From Limnohabitans sp. (GTDB lineage Bacteria > Pseudomonadota > Gammaproteobacteria > Burkholderiales > Burkholderiaceae_C), in contig NZ_JAFEIF010000007.1 of the NCBI RefSeq assembly GCF_017848645.1, positions 62,001 to 126,000 on the forward strand: DNA of 64,000 nt, given 5' to 3'. The translations under genes and the position numbers were made by a program. Shown in pieces: positions 36,861 through 46,949 of the stretch (position 1 is the first letter of the stretch; each line of letters starts with the position of its first letter). The notes under the pieces were generated by a model. It was not told where the DNA came from, made no database searches, and worked only from the letters and a program-made list of their open reading frames with translations.

Positions 36861-37634
36861 TCACTGGATCTTGGCTTTGGCGCGCAGGTCTTCCTGGAAC
36901 TTGGCCAGTTTTTGCTGCTGCAACTGCTGAGAAATCTGAGGTTTGACTTCGTCGAGCTTGGGCAACTGGGCATCGCGGACATCGTCCACGCGGATGATGT
37001 GGAAGCCAAACTGGCTCTTGACAGGCGCATCGGTCATCTCGCCCTTGGCCAGTTTCACCATCGCACCCGAGAACTCGGGCACGTAGCTGCCTGCTGCGGC
37101 CCAATCCAGGTCACCGCCGTTGGCGCCAGAACCTGGGTCCTTGGAGGCCTTTTTGGCCAACTCTTCAAAGCTGCCGCCTTTTTTGATCTCTGCGATCAGG
37201 GCCTTGGCCTCATCTTCTTTCTCAACCAAGATATGGCGAGCGCGGTATTCCTTGCCACCGTTGGCCGCAACGAACTTGTCGTACTCACCCTTGATGTCGG
37301 CATCGGTGACCGGATTTTTCTTCTGGAAATCGGCAAACAACTGACGGATCAGGATGGTCTGACGTGCCAGCTCCAGCTGGGTTTTGTAATCGTCAGAGGC
37401 GTCCAAGCCGCGCTTGCGGGCTTCTTGCATGAACACTTCGCGGGCGATCAGCTCTTCCTTGATCTGGGCCAGCACTTCGGGCGTGACCGGACGGCCAGAA
37501 GCCTCGACTTGCTGCTGCAGCGCCTTGACGCGCGAAGAAGGAACGGGCTTGCCGTTGACCACGGCCAGGTTTTGCGCCAAAACGGGGGACGCCAGCAAGG
37601 CCACCAAAGCGGCGCTGAGCATTTGCTTTTTCAT
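36861..37634 (-). CDS. Periplasmic parvulin-type peptidyl-prolyl isomerase
   Basis: This 257-residue protein has a signal peptide (MKKQMLSAALVALLASPVLA), a SurA-N-like chaperone segment (about 25-120) and a parvulin domain (about 130-225) with ARHILVEKEDEAKAL, SKDPGSGANGGDLDW and SQFGFHIIRVDDV. It would help fold exported and outer-membrane proteins. The start is fixed by GAGGAAAA upstream. It lies 90 bp after bolA in the same direction and is followed by a strong terminator. Comparable to PpiC/PrsA-like family members; the exact clients are unknown. Confidence 0.92.
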   Translation of the reverse strand: MKKQMLSAALVALLASPVLAQNLAVVNGKPVPSSRVKALQQQVEASGRPVTPEVLAQIKEELIAREVFMQEARKRGLDASDDYKTQLELARQTILIRQLFADFQKKNPVTDADIKGEYDKFVAANGGKEYRARHILVEKEDEAKALIAEIKKGGSFEELAKKASKDPGSGANGGDLDWAAAGSYVPEFSGAMVKLAKGEMTDAPVKSQFGFHIIRVDDVRDAQLPKLDEVKPQISQQLQQQKLAKFQEDLRAKAKIQ

Positions 37635-37724
37635 CGTATTTTCCTCAAAGACCCAAAGGTCAGGTGTGAAATGAAGGGTTCAAAAAAAGGGGCTGTCACC
37701 GATGGGTGACCGCCCGGGTTCAGA

Positions 37725-37997
37725 TCAGATCAGCTCGATGGCCAAGGCATGCAAGCCTTGGTCAATGAAATCTTGCAACGCATCATACACAAGGCGATGG
37801 CGCTGAACGCGTCCGATGCCAGTAAACAAAGGTGAAGCAATGCACACCCGCATGTGCGTGCCTTCCCCGCTGTCGTTGGCCCCGACGTGGCCCGCGTGCT
37901 GGGCGCTTTCGTCGATCACGCGCAGCGCAGTCGGCTGCAGGCGCTCGGTCAGGCGAGCATGAATCTGCGCGCTCAGGGGCAGGGTGCCGGTGCTCAT
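37725..37997 (-). CDS. bolA: BolA family protein
   Basis: This 90-residue protein shows the BolA signature: [27 protein letters not shown] with the conserved GxxRVQRHR helix-turn-helix-like segment and a C-terminal HALAIEL strand. BolA proteins bind monothiol glutaredoxins with a [2Fe-2S] cluster and affect morphology and stress responses. The start overlaps the yciB stop (ATGA). In many betaproteobacteria BolA, YciB and a PPIase are neighbours, and that order is seen here. Confidence 0.92.
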   Translation of the reverse strand: MSTGTLPLSAQIHARLTERLQPTALRVIDESAQHAGHVGANDSGEGTHMRVCIASPLFTGIGRVQRHRLVYDALQDFIDQGLHALAIELI

Positions 37998-38536
37998 TTT
38001 TGGTCACCTTCGTCTTTGGGCAAATAGCGCGAGATGTAAAGCCCCTGCCCAAGGATGAAGACCAGCGGAAACACATAGCCCCAAAGCTTGAAGTTTACCC
38101 AGTCTTCGGTGCTGAAGTAGTGGGCCACATAGGCGTTGATGGCTGCCATGAAAACACAGTACAGCATCCACGACAGGTTCAGGCGGTTCCACACAGCGTG
38201 GGGCAGCTGCAGCTGCGTGCCCAGCAGCATGTGCAAAAAGTTCTTTTTCATGAACCAGTGCGCCACAGCCAGGGCAATGGCCAAGCCCGAGTACAGCAAT
38301 GTGGGCTTCCACTTTATGAAGCGCTCGTCGTGCAGGCTCAAGGTGAGGGCACCAAAGCCCAGCACCAGCACCAGCGTGATCTTGTGCATGGTCTGCAGCT
38401 TGCCGTCCATTTTGTAAATGATGGCGGTTTGCAGCACGGTCGCGCCCATCAGCACCGCCGTGGCGGTGTAGATGTCGGCCATCTTGTAGGCACCAAAAAA
38501 CAGCAGGATGGGGAAAAAGTCGAGGAGAAGTTTCAT
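37994..38536 (-). CDS. yciB: Inner-membrane-spanning protein YciB (septation protein A)
   Basis: This 180-residue protein with about five spans matches YciB/Isp[19 protein letters not shown] at the N-terminus, a central [19 protein letters not shown] and a terminal [18 protein letters not shown]. YciB takes part in cell envelope maintenance and septation. I chose the ATG at 38536, equal to the family N-terminus; a TTG at 38548 in frame would add four residues. It overlaps bolA by 4 bp. Confidence 0.93.
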   Translation of the reverse strand: MKLLLDFFPILLFFGAYKMADIYTATAVLMGATVLQTAIIYKMDGKLQTMHKITLVLVLGFGALTLSLHDERFIKWKPTLLYSGLAIALAVAHWFMKKNFLHMLLGTQLQLPHAVWNRLNLSWMLYCVFMAAINAYVAHYFSTEDWVNFKLWGYVFPLVFILGQGLYISRYLPKDEGDQK

Positions 38537-38579
38537 GGAAAAAGCCAAAAGGCTGCGCGCAGGGCGCAGCCGGGGTCGG

Positions 38580-38987
38580 TCAGGAAGGCTCGAAGTCTAA
38601 CGAAGCGGAGTTCATGCAGTAGCGCAAGCCGGTGGGGGCGGGGCCGTCTTCGAAGACATGGCCCAGATGCGCGCCGCATTGGGCGCACACGGTTTCCACC
38701 CGGCGCATGCCGTGGCTGGTATCCACGCGTTCTTCGATGGCCCCTTCGGAGGCCGCTTGGTAAAAGCTCGGCCAGCCGCAGCCCGCGTCAAACTTGGTGC
38801 CCGACTTGAACAGCTCCGCGTCGCAGCAGATGCAGCGGTAAATGCCGCTGGACCAGTGGCCCTCGTATTTGCCGGTGAAAGGTCGCTCGGTGGCAGCTTG
38901 GCGTGTGACGGCGTAGGCCACAGGCTCGGCGCCTTTGGCGGCCAGTACCTCGCGCCACTCCTGGTCGGTTTTGGTGATTTTGCTCAT
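38580..38987 (-). CDS. msrB: Peptide-methionine (R)-S-oxide reductase
   Basis: This 135-residue enzyme reduces methionine-R-sulfoxide in proteins. Two CxxC pairs for structural zinc ([11 protein letters not shown] and [11 protein letters not shown]) and the catalytic segment [13 protein letters not shown] with the active-site Cys are present, as is the active-site GCGWPSFYQ. It starts inside the selO stop (ATGA overlap), so expression is coupled to selO. Cytoplasmic, no signal peptide. Confidence 0.96.
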   Translation of the reverse strand: MSKITKTDQEWREVLAAKGAEPVAYAVTRQAATERPFTGKYEGHWSSGIYRCICCDAELFKSGTKFDAGCGWPSFYQAASEGAIEERVDTSHGMRRVETVCAQCGAHLGHVFEDGPAPTGLRYCMNSASLDFEPS

Positions 38988-40531
38988 GATGAACAGCTGA
39001 TTTCCAGTTGAGCCGCCCAGTCGGGCGGCAATTCGGCATAGGCTTGCATGCCCGGGTGCTCGTCAAAGGGGGACTTTAACAAGTTGTAGAGGGTCTCGAT
39101 TTCCGAGAAGTCGCCCGCGTGGGCTTGGCGGATGGCCATTTCAGCCAAGTGGTTGCGCAGCACAAATTTGGGGTTGGTGCGCAGCATCTGATCGCCCATG
39201 GCCGAAAAATTGGCCTGACCCGCCCGAGCTGTGTACCGAGCCAACCAAGCCAGTAGGCGAGGGCGGTCCAGGACCAAGTCGGTCACAGTGCTCCAGCCCG
39301 CAGCGGTCAGCGTGGTCGCTTGCGACTGCTGCACCACTGCTTGGCTCAGTTGCCGCCAAAACAAGGTGAAGTCCACTTTTTCGGCCGCCATGAGCTGCAT
39401 CACGTCTTCGACCAAAGTCCAGTCGGCTTCGCGTTCGGACTCGGGGGCCAAGTCGCCGACCAGGCCCAGTTTGGCCCGCATCGCATCGCCGAGAAAGCGC
39501 GGAAACTGGCTCTTGTAGCCTTCCAGCACCTGCAGTGTCATGTCGTGGTCATCGATCAAGGGGGTCAGCGCCTGCGCCAGGCAATACAAATTCCAATAGG
39601 CCACGTTCGGTTGGCGGCCATAGGCGTAGCGGCCTTGGTGGTCCGAGTGGTTGCAAATGTGACCGGGGTCAAAGCCGTCCATGAACTGGAAGGGGCCGTA
39701 GTCGATCGTCAAGCCCAAGAGGCTCATGTTGTCGGTGTTCATCACGCCGTGGCAAAAGCCCACCGCTTGCCATTGCGCCAGCAGCCGGGCGGTGCGCTCC
39801 TGAACCTCGTCGAGCAAAGCCGCGTAAACATTGCCCTGCCACAGCGCGGCGCGCTCCTTGCATTCGGGCAGGTGGTGGTTTATCGCGTGGTCGGCCAGGG
39901 TTCGCAGGCTGTCGGTGTCGCCCTGGGCAGAAAAATGCTCGAAGTGGCCAAAACGCAAAAAGCTGGGGGCCACCCGCGCCACCACGGCGGCGCTTTCGAG
40001 GGTTTCGCGCCGCACCGGTTCGGGCGATGCCACCAGGCACAGCGCCCGGGTGGTGGGGATGCCCAGGCCGTGCATGGCTTCGCTGCACAAATACTCACGG
40101 ATGCTCGAGCGCAGCACGGCACGGCCATCGCCGCCGCGTGAGTAGGGCGTGCGGCCCGCGCCTTTGAGCTGAATCTCTTGAGGGCCTTGCGCAGATTGGG
40201 CCTCGCCCAGCCAAATGGCCCGCCCATCGCCCAGCTGACCGGCCCATTGGCCAAACTGGTGGCCGCTGTAGACCGTGGCCAGCGGCTGGGAGCCCACCAT
40301 GAGCGCATTGCCCGCGAAGGCTTGCAGGTGGTCGTCGTCAAACAGCTCGGCAGGCCAGCCCAGTTCGTTGCGCAAGGCGTCGTTGCGGGCGGCCCAACGC
40401 GGCGCTGCCACGGGCGAGGGCTGCAGGGGGGTGAAAAAACGGGGGCCCAGTTGGGTCAGGCGGTGCGTCCAGTCCAGCACGGGCAAGTCGTGGGGGGAGC
40501 TGGCGTGGGTTTCCAAAGGGGCAGATGACAT
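38984..40531 (-). CDS. selO: Protein adenylyltransferase SelO (YdiU)
   Basis: This 515-residue pseudokinase-fold enzyme transfers AMP to hydroxyl side chains of target proteins. The family core is complete: [18 protein letters not shown] near residue 110, [18 protein letters not shown] near 140-158, and [18 protein letters not shown] near 265-285 (Asn and Asp of the inverted kinase-like site). Most SelO proteins have a redox-active C-terminal Cys; the C-terminus here ends EISCSS, placing a Cys third from the end. First gene of the run selO, msrB, yciB, bolA, PPIase. A role in redox stress is known for E. coli SelO and fits the msrB coupling. Confidence 0.94.
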   Translation of the reverse strand: MSSAPLETHASSPHDLPVLDWTHRLTQLGPRFFTPLQPSPVAAPRWAARNDALRNELGWPAELFDDDHLQAFAGNALMVGSQPLATVYSGHQFGQWAGQLGDGRAIWLGEAQSAQGPQEIQLKGAGRTPYSRGGDGRAVLRSSIREYLCSEAMHGLGIPTTRALCLVASPEPVRRETLESAAVVARVAPSFLRFGHFEHFSAQGDTDSLRTLADHAINHHLPECKERAALWQGNVYAALLDEVQERTARLLAQWQAVGFCHGVMNTDNMSLLGLTIDYGPFQFMDGFDPGHICNHSDHQGRYAYGRQPNVAYWNLYCLAQALTPLIDDHDMTLQVLEGYKSQFPRFLGDAMRAKLGLVGDLAPESEREADWTLVEDVMQLMAAEKVDFTLFWRQLSQAVVQQSQATTLTAAGWSTVTDLVLDRPRLLAWLARYTARAGQANFSAMGDQMLRTNPKFVLRNHLAEMAIRQAHAGDFSEIETLYNLLKSPFDEHPGMQAYAELPPDWAAQLEISCSS

Positions 40532-40654
40532 AGTTGCTGATTGTCACGCCCTTGACAAGCACCCTGGGTTTGGCGGGTTTTAGGCCCGAACCCGCCGGTG
40601 TGCGGGTGCACAATGATCCGTTTAAGAACAACCCCCTTGACAGGAGACCACCCC

Positions 40655-42283
40655 ATGCTGGGATTGATGCAACAGCAATCATTGCTGATTTCTTCTTTGA
40701 TCGACTTTGCTGAAAAACACCACGGCGACAGCGAGATCGTCTCGCGCCGCGTGGAGGGAGACATCCACCGTTACGCCTGGGCCGATGTGGCCCGCCGCTC
40801 GCGCCAAGTGGCCAACGCACTCGATGCCCAGCAGGTACCGCAAGGCGCACGCATCGCGACCCTGGCCTGGAACGGGTACCGCCACCTGGAGCTGTACTTT
40901 GGTGTGAGCGGCTCGGGCCGCGTGCTGCACACCATGAACCCGCGCCTGCACCCCGAGCAGCTGGCCTGGATCGCCAACCATGCCGAAGACCAGGTGCTGT
41001 GCTTCGACATGACGTTTTTGCCGCTGGTCCAGGCCGTACACAAACACTGCAAAACCATCACGCACTATGTGGCTTTGTGCGACGCGGACAAACTGCCCGC
41101 CGATACCGGCATCCCGAACCTGGTGAGCTACGAGGCGTGGATGGGCCAGCAGCCCAGCACCTACGCTTGGCCGCAGTTCGATGAAAACACCGCCTGCAGC
41201 CTGTGCTACACCAGCGGCACCACCGGCAACCCCAAAGGCGCTTTGTACAGCCACCGCTCCACCGTGCTGCACGCCTACGCCGCCGCCTTGCCCGACTCGA
41301 TGTGCATCTCGGCACGGGATTCGATCTTGCCCGTGGTGCCCATGTTCCACGTCAACGCTTGGGGCATCCCTTACAGCGCGGCCATGGCCGGAGCCAAGTT
41401 GGTCTTTCCAGGCCCCGCGCTCGACGGCAAATCGGTTTACGAACTGATCGAAGCCGAAGGCGTGACTTTTGCGGCGGGTGTGCCCACCGTGTGGCAAATG
41501 CTCCTGGGCCACATGGCCCCAGCGGGCCTGAAGTTCAGCACGCTGAACCGCACCGTCATTGGCGGCTCGGCCTGCCCACCGGCCATGATCGACGCCTTCC
41601 GTCAAAACTACAACGTGGATGTGCTGCACGCTTGGGGCATGACCGAGCTCAGCCCCTTGGGCACGGTATGCACCCTGAAAAACAAGCACCTGAGCTTGCC
41701 CGCCGATGCGCAAATGAAGCTGCGCATGAAGCAAGGCCGCTGCATTTTCGGCATCGACATGAAGATCGTGGACCCGCAAGGCCAAACCTTGCCGCACGAC
41801 GGCAAGGCGGCGGGTGACCTGCTGGTCAAAGGCCCTTGGGTCATTGCCTCGTATTACAAACAAGAAGGCGGCAACCCCTTGGTGGACGGCTGGTTCCCCA
41901 CCGGCGACGTGGCCACGATCGACGCCGATGGTTTCATGCAAATCACCGACCGCAGCAAGGACGTGATCAAGTCCGGCGGCGAGTGGATCAGCTCGATCGA
42001 TGTGGAAAACATCGCCATGGCCCACCCGGCCGTGGCCATGGCCGCTTGCATCGGCATGCGCCACCCCAAGTGGGACGAGCGGCCGATCGTGTGCGTGGTC
42101 AAGAAACCCGGCTCTGACGTCAGCCGTGAAGAGCTCATTGCTTTTTACGAAGGCAAGACGGCCAAGTGGCAGATCCCGGATGACGTGGTCTTTGTCGACG
42201 CCATTCCTTTGGGGGGCACCGGCAAGATGCTCAAAACCCGTTTGCGCGAGCAATTGGCCGACTACGTGCTGCCGGGCCTTTGA
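40655..42283 (+). CDS. Acyl-CoA ligase (AMP-binding, DmdB-like medium-chain type)
   Basis: This 542-residue adenylate-forming ligase activates a carboxylic acid with ATP and CoA. Motifs: P-loop [16 protein letters not shown] near residue 188-203, the hinge-side [16 protein letters not shown] near 412-428, and the C-terminal lysine in [11 protein letters not shown]. The N-terminus [17 protein letters not shown] is typical of the group holding DmdB (methylmercaptopropionyl-CoA ligase) and medium-chain fatty acid ligases. The ATG at 40655 is preceded by CAGGAGA. It starts the plus-strand catabolic block and diverges from selO. Substrate chain is not fixed by sequence. Confidence 0.9.
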   Translation: MLGLMQQQSLLISSLIDFAEKHHGDSEIVSRRVEGDIHRYAWADVARRSRQVANALDAQQVPQGARIATLAWNGYRHLELYFGVSGSGRVLHTMNPRLHPEQLAWIANHAEDQVLCFDMTFLPLVQAVHKHCKTITHYVALCDADKLPADTGIPNLVSYEAWMGQQPSTYAWPQFDENTACSLCYTSGTTGNPKGALYSHRSTVLHAYAAALPDSMCISARDSILPVVPMFHVNAWGIPYSAAMAGAKLVFPGPALDGKSVYELIEAEGVTFAAGVPTVWQMLLGHMAPAGLKFSTLNRTVIGGSACPPAMIDAFRQNYNVDVLHAWGMTELSPLGTVCTLKNKHLSLPADAQMKLRMKQGRCIFGIDMKIVDPQGQTLPHDGKAAGDLLVKGPWVIASYYKQEGGNPLVDGWFPTGDVATIDADGFMQITDRSKDVIKSGGEWISSIDVENIAMAHPAVAMAACIGMRHPKWDERPIVCVVKKPGSDVSREELIAFYEGKTAKWQIPDDVVFVDAIPLGGTGKMLKTRLREQLADYVLPGL

Positions 42284-42285
42284 TG

Positions 42286-42371
42286 TGGGTCAAGCCCACA
42301 TACCCCAAGAGTGCCCCGCGCAAGTCGCGCGGGTGATATGCCTTAGGTGCAAACCCCGAGCGCATTTGCGC
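42286..42371. other. Three small hairpins between the ligase and binding-protein genes
   Basis: The gap after the ligase holds a 6-bp stem (42286-42302), a 7-bp GC stem (42317-42323 with 42129-type partner at 42329-42335) and a short stem at 42360-42371. None is followed by a T-run. They could be mRNA processing or protective stems for the binding-protein transcript; I see no small-RNA promoter. Confidence 0.35.
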
Positions 42372-42422
42372 CCGCAGCGGTTACGCTGACATGGTTCAGA
42401 TTCACAACGCAGGAGACCTTGA

Positions 42423-43655
42423 ATGAAAACCACCCACCGTTTGATCGCCGCAGCCGCATTGGCCGCTTGTTCCCTGGGCGCCTACGCGCAAAAGGGCGAA
42501 ACCGTCAAAATCGCCTGGATCGATCCTCTGTCTGGCCTGATGGCGCCTGTGGGCAGCAACCAGCTCAAGAGCTTTCAGTTTTTTGCCGAAAAGTTCAGCA
42601 AAACCAACCCCGCTGGCGTCAAGTTCGAGGTCATTGGCATCGACAACAAGTTGAGCCCGGCTGAAAGCCTGAACGCGCTCAAGGCCGCCATGGACCAAGG
42701 CGTGCGTTACATCACCCAAGGCAACGGCTCCTCCGTGGCCGGTGCGCTGATCGAGGCCGTGAACAAGCACAACGAGCGCAACCCCGGCAAGGAAATCATT
42801 TTCCTGAACCACTCCGCAGTGGACCCGGACTTCACCAACAGCAAGTGCAGTTTCTGGCACTTCCGCTTTGACGCTGACACCTCGATGAAGATCGAGGCCA
42901 TGACCACCTTCATGAAGGACCAGAATGACATCAAGAACGTCTATCTGCTCAACCAGAATTACTCGCATGGCCACCAGGTCGTCAAATTCGCCAAGGAAAA
43001 CATCGCACGCAAGATGCCGGGTGTGAAGATCGTGGGTGAAGACCTGCACCCATTGGCGCAAGTGCGCGATTTTGCGCCTTACATCGCCAAGATCAAGGCC
43101 TCCGGTGCCGACACCGTGATCACCGGCAACTGGGGTTCTGACCTGGCCTTGCTGGTCAAGGCGGCCAACGAAGGCGGCTTCAATGGCAAGTTCTACACTT
43201 ATTACACCGGCGTCACAGGCACGCCCACGGCCTTGGGCCAAACCGGTGCGGGCCGCGTCTACCAAATCTCGTACAACCACTACAACATGGGTGGCGACAT
43301 GGGCAAGTGGATGGCCGAGTTCAAGACCAAGTTCAACGACGACTTCTACACGGGCTCTGTGATCTCGATCTACAGCGCCTTGGGTGAAGCCATGGCCAAA
43401 GCCAAGTCGACCGATCCGGTCAAAGTGGCCGCCGCCATGTCGGGCCTGAAGTTCAAGAGCTACCACGGTGATGTGGAAATCCGCAAAGCCGACCACCAGC
43501 TGCAGCAGCCGCTGTGGATGACCGTCTGGCAAAAGGCTGACAAGAAGTTCCCCTACAGCCCCGAAAACACTGGCATGACCTTGGCCCCGGTCAAGGAATT
43601 CCCGTCTTACGTCTCCAGCACGCCCACCAGCTGCCAGATGAAGCGTCCAGGCTGA
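42423..43655 (+). CDS. Branched-chain amino acid-type ABC transporter substrate-binding protein
   Basis: This 410-residue periplasmic protein has a signal peptide (TTHRLIAAAALAACSLGAYA, cleavage after YAQ or AYA) and a LivJ-type ligand-binding fold: IAWIDPLSGLMAPVGSNQ near the N-terminus, GNGSSVAGALIEAVNKHNE and DTVITGNWGSDLALLVK. The start follows AGGAGA. LivJ-type proteins in this genus often bind aromatic or fatty acids rather than amino acids; neighbours for acyl-CoA metabolism point the same way, but that is inference. A strong terminator separates it from livH, so the binding protein can be made in excess. Confidence 0.9.
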   Translation: MKTTHRLIAAAALAACSLGAYAQKGETVKIAWIDPLSGLMAPVGSNQLKSFQFFAEKFSKTNPAGVKFEVIGIDNKLSPAESLNALKAAMDQGVRYITQGNGSSVAGALIEAVNKHNERNPGKEIIFLNHSAVDPDFTNSKCSFWHFRFDADTSMKIEAMTTFMKDQNDIKNVYLLNQNYSHGHQVVKFAKENIARKMPGVKIVGEDLHPLAQVRDFAPYIAKIKASGADTVITGNWGSDLALLVKAANEGGFNGKFYTYYTGVTGTPTALGQTGAGRVYQISYNHYNMGGDMGKWMAEFKTKFNDDFYTGSVISIYSALGEAMAKAKSTDPVKVAAAMSGLKFKSYHGDVEIRKADHQLQQPLWMTVWQKADKKFPYSPENTGMTLAPVKEFPSYVSSTPTSCQMKRPG

Positions 43656-43727
43656 GGCGACACCCCTGCCGCTACCGACCTGTGAGCGTCCCGTCTGGGG
43701 CGCTCAGGGTTTGGCGGCTGGGCCAAG

Positions 43728-43762
43728 GCCCGATCACCTGAGGGTTCATCGGGCTTTTTTTT
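43728..43762 (+). terminator. Terminator between binding protein and permease genes
   Basis: A perfect 7-bp stem, gcccgat (43728-43734) with atcgggc (43748-43754), is followed by eight T. Partial read-through would give the usual excess of binding protein over membrane components. Confidence 0.87.
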
Positions 43763-43851
43763 GGGCTGTTCGGCCCCATTGAGACCGGGTTGGCCATGGT
43801 CAACCCACTTTTGGTAATGCTTTAGACCCCACAGGGTCTGGAAAGTTTGTG

Positions 43852-44886
43852 ATGGAGTTTTTCATCATTTCCATGCTCAACGGCCTCAGTTACGGGCTGT
43901 TGTTGTTCATGCTCAGCTCCGGGCTGACGCTGATTTTCAGCATGATGGGCGTGCTCAATTTTGCGCACGCCAGTTTCTACATGGTGGGCGCTTATTTCGG
44001 CTACACCATCTCCCAGTGGGTTGGCTTTTGGCCTGCGCTGGTCATTGCACCGCTGCTGGTCGGGGCTTGTGGCGCTTTATTTGAGCGCCTGACGCTGCGC
44101 AAAGTCCATCCCTTTGGCCATGTGCCTGAATTGCTGGTCACCTTTGGCCTGTCCTACGTGGTGCTGGAGTTGGTGCAACTGGTGTGGGGCCGCACGGCGG
44201 TCGAGTTTCCGCCGCCCGAGATTTTGCGCAGTTCGGCTTTCACCCTGATCAACCATTCGGTCAACGGACTGAGCGTGGTTTGGGGCGCAGCGCCTGCCGA
44301 GATGTGCAGTGCCGCCGATGCGGCTGTTCGCGTGGTGTGCTCGCCGTTTCCGGCCACACGCGGCTTCATGATGCTGGTGGCGCTGCTGATGCTGTTGTCT
44401 TTGTGGCTCTTGCTCACCCGCACCCGCATCGGTTTGGTCATTCAGGCCGCGCTGACTCACCCCGAAATGGTGGAGTCTCTCGGCCACAACGTGCCCCGTG
44501 TGTTCATGCTGGTGTTTGGTGCGGGCACGGGCCTGGCCGGGCTGGCGGGCGTGATTGGCGGCAGCACTTTCGTGACAGAACCTGCCATGGCCGCCACCGT
44601 GGGCTCGGTCATCTTCGTGGTCGTGGTGGTGGGTGGCATGGGCTCGCTGTCGGGGGCCTTTTTGGCGTCCATCCTGATTGGCGTGATCCAGACCTTTGCC
44701 GTGGCCATTGACTACTCCTTCTTGACGCTGGCCAAGGACATGGGCTGGGCCCTGTCGGCCGCCACCCAGGAAAACTCCTTTGCCAAGCTCACGCTGTCGC
44801 AGGTTGCGCCCATCTTGCCCTACCTGTTTTTGGTGCTGATTCTGATCTTCCGGCCCAAGGGTCTTCTGGGCACACGCGAGGGTTAA
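43852..44886 (+). CDS. livH: ABC transporter permease, LivH-type
   Basis: This 344-residue membrane protein is a HAAT-family permease: SGLTLIFSMMGVLNFAHASFYMVGAY at residue 24-50 region and the cytoplasmic coupling segment HPEMVESLGHNVPRVFMLVFG, then GGMGSLSGAFLASILIGV. An unusual segment of about 35 residues (around 140-175, with three Cys) lies between spans 4 and 5, longer than in amino-acid LivH. I use the ATG at 43852; a GTG directly before it could also serve. Starts the permease-ATPase part of the operon; livM begins 3 bp after it. Confidence 0.9.
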   Translation: MEFFIISMLNGLSYGLLLFMLSSGLTLIFSMMGVLNFAHASFYMVGAYFGYTISQWVGFWPALVIAPLLVGACGALFERLTLRKVHPFGHVPELLVTFGLSYVVLELVQLVWGRTAVEFPPPEILRSSAFTLINHSVNGLSVVWGAAPAEMCSAADAAVRVVCSPFPATRGFMMLVALLMLLSLWLLLTRTRIGLVIQAALTHPEMVESLGHNVPRVFMLVFGAGTGLAGLAGVIGGSTFVTEPAMAATVGSVIFVVVVVGGMGSLSGAFLASILIGVIQTFAVAIDYSFLTLAKDMGWALSAATQENSFAKLTLSQVAPILPYLFLVLILIFRPKGLLGTREG

Positions 44887-44889
44887 GAC

Positions 44890-46182
44890 ATGGCTGCTGT
44901 ATACAAATTCAAACCTTACAACGTGGGCCGCTGGGTCATCTGGAGCCTGTTCGCCCTGGTCCTGCTGGCTTCGCCGCTGGTCTTTACCAGCAACCTGTCG
45001 GTGACCATGTTGGCGCAAATGGGCATCGCCATCATTGCCTGCCTGTCCTACAACATCTTGTTGGGGCAAGGCGGCATGCTCAGCTTTGGCCATGCGGTGT
45101 ACACCGGGCTGGGCAGTTATATGGCCATTCACGCGCTCAATGCCGTGAGTGGCGGCAAGCTCAACATACCGGTCAGCCTGCTGCCCATCGTGGGCGGCGT
45201 GGCGGGCATGGGCTTTGCCATTTTGCTGGGCTGGGTCACCACCCGCAAATCGGGCACACCCTTCGCCATGATCACGCTGGGCGTGGCCGAATTGGTTTTC
45301 GCCATGTCGCTCATGTTTTCGGAGTTCTTCGGGGGTGAGGCGGGCGTCTCGGGCAACCGGGTGGCGGGTCAGCCATTTTTGGGCATCACCTACGGCCCGC
45401 AAATCCAGGTGTATTACCTGATCGCGGCCTACACCTTCGTGTGTGTGGCGCTCATGTACGCCTTCACGCAAACGCCTCTGGGCCGGATTTTGAACGCCGT
45501 GCGCGACAACCCCGAGCGCGTCGAGTTCATCGGCTACAACACGCAGCGCGTGCGCTACATGGCTTTCATCATCGCGGGCTTTTTTGCAGGCATTGCCGGG
45601 GGCTTGGGCGCACTCAACTTCGAAATCGTCACCGCAGAGGTGGTCGGGGCCGGGCGTTCGGGCGCTTATTTGCTCTTCACCTTTTTGGGCGGAGCCACCT
45701 TCTTTTTTGGCCCCATCATCGGTGCCATCTTGATGATCATCGCCTTTGTGCTGCTGTCCGAGCTGACCAAGGCCTGGCTTTTGTACCTGGGGCTGGTGTT
45801 CCTGTTCATGGTCATGTACGCGCCGGGCGGCATTGCCAGCCTGATCATGATGAACCTGCGGGTGGCCAAGTTCGGCAAACTGCGCCAGATCTGGACCAGT
45901 TACCTGGCACTGGGCCTCACAGCCATCGTGATGCTGGCGGGCGCCGGGGCCATGATCGAGATGGTCTACCACTTGCAGCTCAATTCGGCCTTGGGTGACA
46001 CCGTCAAGTTCATGGGCGCCACGCTCAACGCCAAGAGCCTGGACAGCTGGTTCGGCTCGGCCTTTGTCATGCTCACCGGCCTGGGCTTGTTTGAGCTGGC
46101 CCGCAGGCAGTTTGCCCGCGATTGGGGTGAAATCCAGACCGACATCGAAAAAGAAATCAAGCGAAGGGAAGCTGCCTTATGA
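44890..46182 (+). CDS. livM: ABC transporter permease, LivM-type
   Basis: This 430-residue permease pairs with LivH. Family marks: SYNILLGQGGMLSFGHAVYTGLG near residue 55, the coupling loop RILNAVRDNPERVEFIGYNT near 200-220, and FFGPIIGAILMIIAF near 275. It has about ten spans; after residue 330 a further hydrophobic segment and a hydrophilic tail extend beyond usual LivM length. It overlaps livG by 4 bp (ATGA). Confidence 0.9.
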   Translation: MAAVYKFKPYNVGRWVIWSLFALVLLASPLVFTSNLSVTMLAQMGIAIIACLSYNILLGQGGMLSFGHAVYTGLGSYMAIHALNAVSGGKLNIPVSLLPIVGGVAGMGFAILLGWVTTRKSGTPFAMITLGVAELVFAMSLMFSEFFGGEAGVSGNRVAGQPFLGITYGPQIQVYYLIAAYTFVCVALMYAFTQTPLGRILNAVRDNPERVEFIGYNTQRVRYMAFIIAGFFAGIAGGLGALNFEIVTAEVVGAGRSGAYLLFTFLGGATFFFGPIIGAILMIIAFVLLSELTKAWLLYLGLVFLFMVMYAPGGIASLIMMNLRVAKFGKLRQIWTSYLALGLTAIVMLAGAGAMIEMVYHLQLNSALGDTVKFMGATLNAKSLDSWFGSAFVMLTGLGLFELARRQFARDWGEIQTDIEKEIKRREAAL

Positions 46183-46949
46183 GTTACGCCCTCGAACTCC
46201 AGGACGTGCGCAAGAACTTCGGCAAGACCGAAATCATCCGCGGCGTGAACCTGGCCGTGCAAGCCGGTGAGCGCGTGGCCGTGATTGGCCCCAACGGCGC
46301 AGGCAAGTCCACTTTGTTCAACCTGATCAGCGGCCGCTTTGGCCCCACCAGCGGCGAGATTTTGCTGGGTGGCCAGGCCATCCAGAACAAGACGCCTTAC
46401 GAGATCAACCGCATGGGTCTGTCGCGCAGCTTCCAGATCACCAACATCTTTCCCAAGTTGAGTGTGTTCGAGAACCTGCGCTGCGCTGTGCTCTGGAGCC
46501 TCGGCTACAAGTACAGCTTCTTCAAGTTTTTATCCAACTTGAAAGACGCCAACGATCGCACCGACGAACTGCTGGACATGATCCATCTGGACAAAAAACG
46601 CGACGTGCTGGCGGTCAACCTGACCTATGCCGAGCAGCGTGCGCTGGAAATCGGCGTGACCATTGCGGGCGGCTCAGACGTGATCTTGCTGGACGAACCC
46701 ACGGCCGGCATGAGCAAGAGCGAAACCTCGCGTTTCATCCAGCTCATCAAGGACGTCACCGTGGGCAAAACCCTGCTCACGGTGGAGCACGACATGGGCG
46801 TGGTTTTTGGCCTGGCCGACAAGATCGCGGTGGTGGTGTATGGCGAGGTCATCGCCTTCGACACCCCCGAAGCCGTGCGGGCCAACGCCAAAGTGCAGGA
46901 GGCTTATCTGGGCTCTCCGGTCGCAGACAGCCAAGCAGGAGGCCACTGA
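46179..46949 (+). CDS. livG: ABC transporter ATPase, LivG-type
   Basis: This 256-residue ATPase has an intact Walker A (GPNGAGKST near residue 36), the family segment RMGLSRSFQITNIFPKLSVFEN, a signature region LTYAEQRALEIG in place of the usual LSGGQ-like sequence (LSYGEQ type), Walker B VILLDEPTAGM and the H-loop VEHDMGVVF. It pairs with LivF to power the importer. It shares its last base with the LivF start region (stop at 46949, next ATG at 46949). Confidence 0.92.
   Translation: MSYALELQDVRKNFGKTEIIRGVNLAVQAGERVAVIGPNGAGKSTLFNLISGRFGPTSGEILLGGQAIQNKTPYEINRMGLSRSFQITNIFPKLSVFENLRCAVLWSLGYKYSFFKFLSNLKDANDRTDELLDMIHLDKKRDVLAVNLTYAEQRALEIGVTIAGGSDVILLDEPTAGMSKSETSRFIQLIKDVTVGKTLLTVEHDMGVVFGLADKIAVVVYGEVIAFDTPEAVRANAKVQEAYLGSPVADSQAGGH

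Noticed and set aside
44077-45972. A 631-residue reading frame opposite livH and livM
   Set aside because: Very His- and Gln-rich antisense frame without homology or ribosome binding site.
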